NCBI GenBank assembly: GCA_036435485.1
Contig: CM071594.1
Location: 195,948,216-196,012,215, forward strand
From: Saposhnikovia divaricata
Taxonomy: Eukaryota > Streptophyta > Magnoliopsida > Apiales > Apiaceae
DNA length: 64,000 nucleotides
Direction of reading: 5' to 3'
Shown here piece after piece: positions 56,514 to 64,000 of the stretch (position 1 is its first letter; each line of letters opens with the position of its first letter). Made by a program: the position numbers and the translations under genes. Under the pieces are notes generated by a model. It made no database searches. It worked only from the letters and a program-made list of their open reading frames with translations, and was not told the origin of the DNA.

Positions 56514-59500
56514 CTAGTCGATAAAGCCGCGCTTCGCGGCGGCGTTATAATTTTTTTTTTAAAATTTTTTTATTACATATTTACTTTATATTATATTATT
56601 AATATTAAAATTTAATGGTTACATAATATTCTCTAATGAACCGATTTCTTGTTAAACACAATTCTTTCGATTGAGCCGCTCTCTCGTTAAACCCAAAATC
56701 TCAGCTTTAACATATGTTATAAAGCCATGATATAAAATATTTTATCCATAAAAATAAAAAAATATAATTATGACATCAGTATCAAATTCTAATAACTAAT
56801 ACAATTTTTTCCACTGAACCGTCTTCCCGTTAAACACGTTTTATGAGAATAGTATTGGATTTATGAATAAATTTTCCAAATATAAGTATAATTAACTTAT
56901 ATAAAAAATATATAATTTTAGAAGATCGTAAAAGATGTCACCACCGTTCTTGTATTCTACTTCCAATAAAATATTTAAATGTATGTCTCCTTTATATATT
57001 CAAACACCTATTCTACTTCCCATAGAACTTTTAATTATATGTTTTTTTTATAAATTTGAACTCTTATTCTCTATAAATTTGAACTCCAATTCTACTTCTA
57101 ATAAAACATTTAATCATATGCCTTACAAATACTTATTCTACTTTCAATAGAACTTCTAATTATATGTTTTTCCTATAAATTCGAATTCTTCTCCTCCATA
57201 AATTCGAACACATATTCTACTTTTAATATATTAAAAGATAGTTTTATATTTATTAGTGTTTAAAATCCTAAACTTCTAAATAATTAGAAAAATAGATCGA
57301 GACGATATTAGAGGCGCCACCTAAGCTCCCGAGTATCCTCCTTTATAGCCGCGCTTCGCGATGGCTTTATAATTTTTATTTTTTTTAATACTAAATTCTA
57401 ATAGCTAGCACAATCCTCTCTAATGAACCACTTTCTCGTTAAACACGATTCGTTTTATTGAACCGCTCTCTCGTTAAAATCGACACCCTACTTTTAACAT
57501 ATATTATGAATATTTGTATAATAAATTTATCAATAAATCGAAATCTAAAAATAAAATAATGTTTATAACATCAATATCAAATTTTAATAGGCAATATTCT
57601 AATGAGTCGTATTCTCGTTAAACACGTTTAAAGACTTAAGTATAATTATTTTGTATTAAAAACTTTAAAATTAAGGAATTCTAAGAAAAAAGATAAATTG
57701 TTTTAGAAGTTCGTCAAATATTTTACCTCGCCGTCCTCATATTCTATTACCAATAAAACTTTTAATTATATATCTTTTCTATAAATTCGAACTTTTCTCT
57801 ATATTTAAACACCTATAATATTTTTAGTTAATTTTTTATTTTTATGACTTTTCTATAAATTTCGACTCTTCTCCTCAATGAATTCAAACACCTATTCTAT
57901 TTCCAATAGAACTTTTTATTATATATATACAAACACCTCTACTTTAAATAAAACATTTAATTATATATTTATATGTATTTCTTATAAATTCGAACTCTTC
58001 TCCTTTATAAATTTGAACACTTATTCTACATAAAATGGAACTTTTAATTATATGTATTATCTATAAATTTGAACTGTTATTCTTTATAAATTCGAACACC
58101 TATTCCACTTTCATTACAACTTTTAATTATATATCTTACGTATAAATTCGAGATATTCTTCTTTATAAATTCGAACACCTATTCTATAAATTCGAATTAT
58201 TCTCCTTTATACATTAGAACACGTATTCTACTTACAATAAAATTTCAATTATATGTTATCTATATCTAAAAAATTAAGAACCACATAATGAATTAAAAAT
58301 ATCTATATCGATCTAATGAAACATAAAAACTTACTCATAAGTATATGTCTTATCTATAAATTTGAACGGTTCTTCTTTATAAATTCGAACACCTATTCCA
58401 CTTTCATTACAACTTTTAATTATATATCTTACGTATAAATTCGAGATATTCTTCTTTATAAATTCGAACTATTCTCCTTTATAAATTAGAACACGTATTC
58501 TCCTTCTAATAAAATTTCAATTATATGTTATGTATATCTAAAAAATTAAGAAGCACATAATGAATTAAAAAAAATCTATATCGATCTAATGAAACATAAA
58601 AACTTACTCATGGAAGTATAGATCTAAAAATTACACTTCATGATAATAATAATAAAAGGGAAAAGAGAATTTAGAAGTCACTATAAAAAAAATAAATCTA
58701 TTAATGTGTCTGAAATTCACAATATTTGAACATCTAACCGAAAATCGGACCGTATAGATGTAATATCGTGTAAAATTAAATAAATATGCAAATTTTCAAA
58801 TGATCTAATCATTTAGATCAATTACTTTTAATAAAAAATAATCAATCAATTTTTGTCGTTAACAATATTATATAAGAAATTAATATCATTTTAAAATCAA
58901 TATTCTACAACTTAAATTTACATTAAAAATATTTTAGAACAATACTTTGATATAACACATTCGTATGATTGAATTGTTGAAAACATTTATTTAATATGAT
59001 TATAAAGATCACGCTAATAAAAAAAAATTGTAAAGATCTTTAGAAATTCCAAGTCATAATAAAATGATGGCATATCTAGTACGAACCGTCGAACTACGAA
59101 CTATAATAAATTTCCTTGGCATTGTTATGGCATATATCTTAAAATGCTTGAGAAGTGGTTATTGTGTTCCCTAAAAAAAAAGTAATTATTTTGTGTTATA
59201 AATCTGTAAAAATAAAATAAATTATCAAAATAAGGGTAAATGTACACGAATACTTGTTTAATGCATGACCCATATCTTTTCCATACCAAAACTGTTGTCC
59301 ATAAAGATGACCCGATTGTCACCTCAATCCTGCATAACAAAATATTAAATTATTGTTAGAGAAAAGATCACCTGTATCTTATAATACTATTAAAATTAAA
59401 ATATAAAATTATTAATAAAACTAAAAATCCTAATTAAAAATTCTAATTCATGATAATAAATAAATTCATAATCAAAAGCCATACATATTATTTCTTGATG

Positions 59501-60606
59501 TGCTCGTATACCGTGTGATTCTGGTGCATAAGCAAGGGCCAAGGTGTACGGGTGTAGTAGACCCGTTTCTTCCATTACTTCATGAATCTTCCATTACTTC
59601 ATGAATCATGAATTGTACGACAGTGCCTGATAACACCAACGCCATGTGTTTTGAATATATAACTACATATTCGAATTATTCTTTTATACAAATTCATATA
59701 TTTTTTTCTAATAAGTATATGTTAAACGATTTTTTAATTATAAGTCTTTTTCATAAATTCGAACTCTTCTTCTTTAAAAATTCGTACACCAATTCCACTT
59801 CTAATATCTTAAAAGATATTTTTTTATTTATGACGATTTAAAATTCTAAAATTCTATAAATTTGAAAAATAGATTGAGACGATCTTAGAGCGCCGCCTAA
59901 GCTCCCGCGTATCCTCCTTTATATTTTTTATAGTTGATAAAGCCGCGCTTCGCGGCGGCATTACAATTTTTTGAAAAAAAATCAATATAGATTTTCGTTA
60001 CATTTAACATATTTTCTAAAGACTTATATAATAATTTTTATCCATAAAAATTGAATCCTAGAAATAAAAATAAAAATTATGACATCAATATCCAATTCTA
60101 AAAGCTAATACAATCTTTTTCTAGTGAGTTGTCTTCTCGTTAAAACATGTTTCGAGCCGTTCTTATTTGGAATCGAAATTCTTACTTCATTAGCACTTAT
60201 CTTATGAAATAACAGTTTTTTCTTAAAAATTAAAACCTTAAAAGAGAGAAAATTCTAATTTTAACATTCTTTAAACTTTCGAATATTTATGGAGTTTTAA
60301 AGACGAAAATACATTTATATTTTCTGTATATTATAGATATTCCTGTATTAATTTATAGCTTTCGCATGGAATTATTTTTCTATTATGTTAACACATCAAT
60401 TTTTTTAAATGCGAAGACTTTCATTACGGGAATAATATTGAATTTAGGAACATATTTTTCTAATGCAAGTATAATTAACTTGTATAAAAAATTACAATAA
60501 AAGAATTTTAGGAAAAAAGATATAAAGTTTAAAAAAATCGTATTAGACGTACATTTCCATCGTCTTCGTATTCTACTTCCAATAAAAATTTTATTATATA
60601 TATTCT
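56514..60606 (-). mobile_element. Head-to-tail Helitron copies with internal minisatellites
   Basis: The minus strand has a clear Helitron 3' end: hairpin GCCGCG-AAG-CGCGGC, a short spacer and CTAG before T (56514-56541). The same hairpin recurs at about 57350-57364 and 59942-59956. At both internal sites it directly follows a shared block reading TAAGCTCCCG then GTATCCTCCTTTATA (plus strand, about 57320-57346 and 59898-59932), which I take as the 5' end of the neighbouring copy. This gives copies of about 56514-57346, 57347-59930 and 59931-60606, the last one cut by the Sirevirus LTR. No Rep/helicase is visible, so they are non-autonomous. Confidence 0.6.
56935..58620. repeat. Degenerate minisatellite inside the Helitron copies
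   Basis: Units of roughly 50-90 bp built from ATAAATTCGAAC, ACCTATTCTACTTC and AAACTTTTAATTATATG recur dozens of times, and again at 59640-59830 and 60545-60606. A higher-order duplication of about 285 bp is visible, with its common end (ATCTATATCGATCTAATGAA) at about 58300 and 58575. Confidence 0.75.
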
Positions 60607-61867
60607 TGTTGAGTATTGAATACAGTAAAAGAATACAGAGGGGGGGGTGAATGGATTCTTGAGTTTTTCTTCGTTCTTGAATCTTTGTAACAAGATAAGT
60701 GATGAGTGTGTGAGATATGAAGATGCGGATAATTAAAGACAAACACAACACAATATCACTTAAATCTAATATTTTATTAGATAAAGATTTTGCTACAATC
60801 TGTGAATACAAATGATAGTATTCTCAGCTTCGTTTTTCTCAGAGAGATATTTTCTGGATATTTTTGAGAAACTTCAAAACCTTTACAGCTAAGGAAGTGA
60901 GGCTGTATCCTTATAGACATGGATACACCCACTTACTACAAATGAGGTAGGTAAAACAAAAGCACTTTCCAGTCTGTCTATCTCATTTTAGTAAGAGTCC
61001 AAACGGCTACAGATTTGACTTTGAAAAGCCTGTTTAGATCCACTTCTTCAGCTCCTTGTCCCTTGTCTTATCTCTCCAAGCTTCTTTGTAGGCTTTCCAG
61101 CATGCTTTATAGGACAGAGTCAAATAAAGTATCCTGGCTTGTTGCAGGTTTCTGACTTGTACAATTCTTCAGTATTTTGTCCTCAAGAATGTATTCGAGA
61201 AGTGACTAAGTGAGTGATTCGAGAACTGGAGTTGACTTGATCGATAACTCTGAGTTCTCGAATAGTGTTATCTTGACATATCGAATCACTTCTCGAATAG
61301 CTCTTTTCTCTGGGACTCCTTGAGATATCGAATAGAGCATTTTGACATATCGAATCCCTGAGATATCGAATAGAGCATTTTGACATATCGAATCCCTGAG
61401 ATATCGAATAGAGCATTTTGACATATCGAATCCCTGAGATATCGAATAGAGCATTTTGACATATCGAATCCCTGAGATATCGAACAGTGTATTCAGAGAT
61501 ATCGAATAGTGTCTTCTGAGATATCGAATCTCTGACTTCTCGAATGCTAGACTTCTCGAATAGACAAATGTACTTCTCGAATTGGTACTTAGGCAAATTC
61601 TTCATTTCTTCAAATCCCAACTGTGATTATTTGGCAGCCTTTATCTCCTTGCTTGAGGCATGAACCTTGGAACTTCTTTCAAGCATTATTCTTGACTTTA
61701 TAATTACAGTAACACAACTAGAATTTGATGCCTATTACAAGTACAGAACAAATAGAAACTCTACAACTAGAGGTTCCCTCAGTTAAGAGGTCATGTAGGT
61801 AATGCATAGCATTACACATACTTAGGATTGTTATTAGATGTATTCAGGCATGCCTCTGTGACTAACA
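60607..61867 (-). repeat. 3' LTR of the second Sirevirus-type element
   Basis: 1261 bp, close in size to the 1.23-kb LTRs of the first Sirevirus. It contains an internal tandem repeat (61190-61580) described separately. Confidence 0.8.
61190..61580. repeat. LTR minisatellite built on TATCGAAT/CTCGAAT
   Basis: The core from about 61320 to 61482 has four near-perfect 37-bp units, each with GATATCGAATAGAGCATTTT then GACATATCGAATCCCT. Around it lie more than ten single copies of TTCTCGAATAG or its inverse ATTCGAGAA. The array can be read as an open frame of 145 codons on the minus strand, but this is a consequence of the repeat. Confidence 0.9.
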
Positions 61868-61882
61868 ATCTCCCCCAAATTG
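61868..61882 (-). other. Polypurine tract of the second Sirevirus-type element
   Basis: The minus strand reads CAATTTGGGGGAGAT directly before the 3' LTR. Confidence 0.8.
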
Positions 61883-62026
61883 TGAGTAAGACCCTTAGTC
61901 ACAATTTCATGTCTGATAACAAGCCTATCATACATAAAGATAAAACTTGACAGTACAGGTATGAATTTCCATTAGCAATTTGGATAGAACAACAGAGTGA
62001 GTAATCTTACAGCCTATGATGAAGAA

Positions 62027-64000
62027 CTAGCCATTGTCTTTTGATTCCCTTTCCATAGCTTTGGCTTGAAATTCATCATATTCTTTCTCTCTTCTTTCTT
62101 TCTCCTTCCTTGTATTCTCATCCATAGCTTTTATTATTTCTGCCATAGCATCCAATTCTTCAAGCAAAATTGAGTCTTTGAAATCTTCAAGTACTGGTTC
62201 CAGAATATTTGCAGGATAGTGGTTGAGTAGATTCATTCTGATGTTGACTTGATTTCCATTCCTCTTCCTATACTTTACCATGTAGGGGTTGAACTGAACT
62301 CTACACAAACCCTTTTTCCTCAGCTTTTCTGCTTCACTTTCCAGTCTCTCAATTTCTCTCTCCCTTGCCAGCCATTTCTCAAAACACTCTTTTCTGACTT
62401 TTTCTTCATGATCTCTCTTCATTTTCACAAAATCAATTAGCTCCAGTTTCCATACTCTCTCCACTTTATCTTCTGAGCTCAATAGTGCAATGATTCTCTC
62501 TATGTCATATAGCTTGCCCCAGTGTTGACATCCTCCTTGTTTGAATTTCTCCTCCCTTCCATCAGAATATTTAATCTCAAGGCAATTATCAACAATGGCA
62601 ACATGACAGATTCTTTGAGCTTGCAGAAATTGCAGTTGGTCTACATCATAATCTTCATCTAGTGGTTGGAGTTTTAGGCCTGGATAGATTGTCAGGGTTT
62701 TTGATATGGTTGGCTTTGATTTCCTTGCAGCTTGCTTGAACTTGATTCTTTTTACATGATTACTTGGCAGCAGTATGTGACCTTTGTTTGTAGACCATTG
62801 TAGTATTCCATTAGCAGTTTGCTTTTTGAAACATACAGATGGTTTCTTGAATTGAATCTTCTTCTCTTCTTGAGGTGGCAAGACAGTTGCAGAAGCCATA
62901 GATGCAAATTTTGAAAGGTCACTACTGGCAGCATTCACCCTAGACTTAGAGTCTTGTGTTGTGGTGAGGTTACTGTCAGCAATGCCTGAGGCTTGCTGTC
63001 TTCCACTTTTCCTCTCAGAGCCTTTACCTTGATCATCATCATTCTTCCTCTTCTCATTATCCTTCTTCTTCTTCTTGTCTTCATCACCCTTATTACTCCT
63101 GTGATGTCTTCTCCTTCCATCACTTTTATCTTCATCCTTGTCTTGATCTTTGCTTGGGTTGAACTTAGCAGTCTCAGATACAATGCCAGTTGCAATATAT
63201 GACCTGAGATAAGATATAGCTTCTAATTCTTCTGCTGTTCTTGATCCCTTCTTCTTGATCAGTTTCTCAATGATGGCTATGATGAGATTTTTATTTTGAG
63301 GAGTTAGATGCTTAGGAATGACCAGCTGCTTGATATCTTCAATTCTTGTTCCAGCCTGGTAGATAATAGTTCTAGGATCTGTGAAAACTTCAGGTAGCCT
63401 TGAAGGTTGACCATTCCTCAAGTCATCATGAAGACTCTTGTTGTTCTCATTTCCCTTCTCAATTAGTCCAAGGAGCACATTCACTTCTGAGTGCTTTAGA
63501 CTCTGTAGAGTATTGATGGTTAAGTGCCATATCTTGTTCTTTCCTACCATCAATATCTCCTTGAGCCATAGATCATTAAGCCTCCTTGGTACTACAGTGA
63601 GACAGTCAATCTGACTCTTCAAACTCTCATGATATAGCAGAGCATCACCAGCCTGTTCTCTAGAGACTTTCAGAAGCTCCAAGAATGCATCATCATGATA
63701 GACATTTGAGTTTGCAATTTCTTGTAGCTTGGCCTCAGTGACCACCTCCACTTCTACTGGCTTGGCACTCTTAGATATTGAGATTTGAGGCTTGTCAGAT
63801 GGCATACTCCCTGCAACCACTGTGGTTGTAATAGACTGCCTTTGACCATCAGGAGTAGTGATGTGCACAGTTGGTAGAGTGACAACTGGCAGAGAAGTGG
63901 GAGGCTCATCAACTTTGTCCTTTCCTTTTCCAGGCACATGAGTAGTAGATTTCAAAGTTCTCTGATGGCCACCCTCAGTGATCTTGATGCCCTTTTCTAG
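62027..64000 (-). CDS. Third ORF of the second Sirevirus-type element (partial at window edge)
   Basis: The frame is open for at least 657 codons up to the window edge and its start is not seen. The residue often shown as a start near 63955 is a TTG within the open frame. The protein has a proline/threonine-rich beginning and a helical middle. A very basic lysine-rich stretch (K-K-K-K-K-D-N-E-K-R-K, about two-fifths in) follows, then a folded section with cysteines and tryptophans, and a charged coiled coil near the C-terminus (E-R-E-I-E-R-L-E-S-E-A-E-K-L-R-K-K). I see no L-V-R-E-F-Y-A-N-L motif, no signal peptide and no membrane helix. Its position next to the 3' LTR matches Sirevirus env-like ORFs, but the function is unknown. 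Confidence 0.7.
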   Translation of the reverse strand, partial: LEKGIKITEGGHQRTLKSTTHVPGKGKDKVDEPPTSLPVVTLPTVHITTPDGQRQSITTTVVAGSMPSDKPQISISKSAKPVEVEVVTEAKLQEIANSNVYHDDAFLELLKVSREQAGDALLYHESLKSQIDCLTVVPRRLNDLWLKEILMVGKNKIWHLTINTLQSLKHSEVNVLLGLIEKGNENNKSLHDDLRNGQPSRLPEVFTDPRTIIYQAGTRIEDIKQLVIPKHLTPQNKNLIIAIIEKLIKKKGSRTAEELEAISYLRSYIATGIVSETAKFNPSKDQDKDEDKSDGRRRHHRSNKGDEDKKKKKDNEKRKNDDDQGKGSERKSGRQQASGIADSNLTTTQDSKSRVNAASSDLSKFASMASATVLPPQEEKKIQFKKPSVCFKKQTANGILQWSTNKGHILLPSNHVKRIKFKQAARKSKPTISKTLTIYPGLKLQPLDEDYDVDQLQFLQAQRICHVAIVDNCLEIKYSDGREEKFKQGGCQHWGKLYDIERIIALLSSEDKVERVWKLELIDFVKMKRDHEEKVRKECFEKWLAREREIERLESEAEKLRKKGLCRVQFNPYMVKYRKRNGNQVNIRMNLLNHYPANILEPVLEDFKDSILLEELDAMAEIIKAMDENTRKEKERREKEYDEFQAKAMERESKDNG

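Larger units (their letters stand above)
60607..64000 (-). mobile_element. Second Sirevirus-type copia element, 3' part (runs off the window)
   Basis: It consists of an LTR at 60607-61867 (starting TGTTGAG, ending CTAACA), a purine tract, and a large ORF just upstream on the minus strand. That layout is the 3' end of a Sirevirus. The LTR has the GAGGGGGGGGTGAATGGA-like segment near its outer end, also found as GAGGGGGGTGAATAGG in the Sirevirus LTRs at 9058 and 17977. It inserted into the third Helitron copy. The pol genes, 5' LTR and matching duplication lie beyond 64000. Confidence 0.8.

Noticed and set aside
61206..61620. Regular repeat array resembling a CRISPR array, or a repetitive protein of up to 145 codons
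   Set aside because: It lies inside an LTR in a plant genome. Spacers are not unique and the unit is a contiguous 37-bp tandem repeat. The open frame is a by-product of the repeat.

Overview
The window is nuclear DNA of a flowering plant, most likely a dicot and plausibly an asterid (the last is a weak inference). The evidence is spliced genes with GT-AG introns, a plant-type DRM methyltransferase, a CDR1-like aspartic protease, an Au-type SINE, Sirevirus-type Ty1/copia elements and hairpin-ended Helitrons. The DNA is AT-rich, and transposable elements fill more of it than genes do.

Region 1 (about 1-21123) is a three-element nest. A Tork-like Ty1/copia retrotransposon lies at 204-21118 with target-site duplication TATCA. 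It was cut twice by later insertions, both in the opposite orientation. One is a gag-only Ty3/gypsy element at 1298-8419 (duplication GATAC). The other is a Sirevirus-type copia at 9058-19206 (duplication GGGTT) with gag, pol and a third ORF. The fragments of the outer element's gag, protease, integrase and RT/RNase H lie between them.

Region 2 (21124-27050) has no gene. It holds non-autonomous Helitrons, a Stowaway MITE, a tRNA-like relic and a local tandem duplication. The second copy of that duplication preserves the empty sites of one Helitron and the Stowaway.

Region 3 (27051-50960) holds three probable host genes, all on the minus strand. They are an intronless CDR1-like aspartic protease (27051-28364), a nine-coding-exon DRM1/2-type de novo DNA methyltransferase (34678-41438, 579 codons, with a 5' UTR exon near 43010), and a seven-exon gene for a PAC3/PSMG3-like proteasome assembly chaperone (44405-50875, 124 codons). 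Between the first two lies a very young copia element reduced to gag-protease (31544-33723, LTRs differing at one base of 446), itself inside a hAT-like element. A SINE and several minisatellites lie in or near the DRM introns.

Region 4 (51348-55312) is a pile-up of a decayed L1-type LINE end, a GC-rich hAT MITE carrying a Mutator-like MITE, and a nearly readable PIF/Harbinger transposase gene.

Region 5 (56514-60606) is a head-to-tail series of Helitron copies rich in minisatellites. The last copy is cut by a second Sirevirus-type element (60607 to beyond the right edge), seen here as its 3' LTR and a different third ORF.

Nothing here is a multi-gene pathway. The functional theme is the contrast between an apparently intact RNA-directed DNA methylation enzyme and the dense transposon load around and inside its gene.
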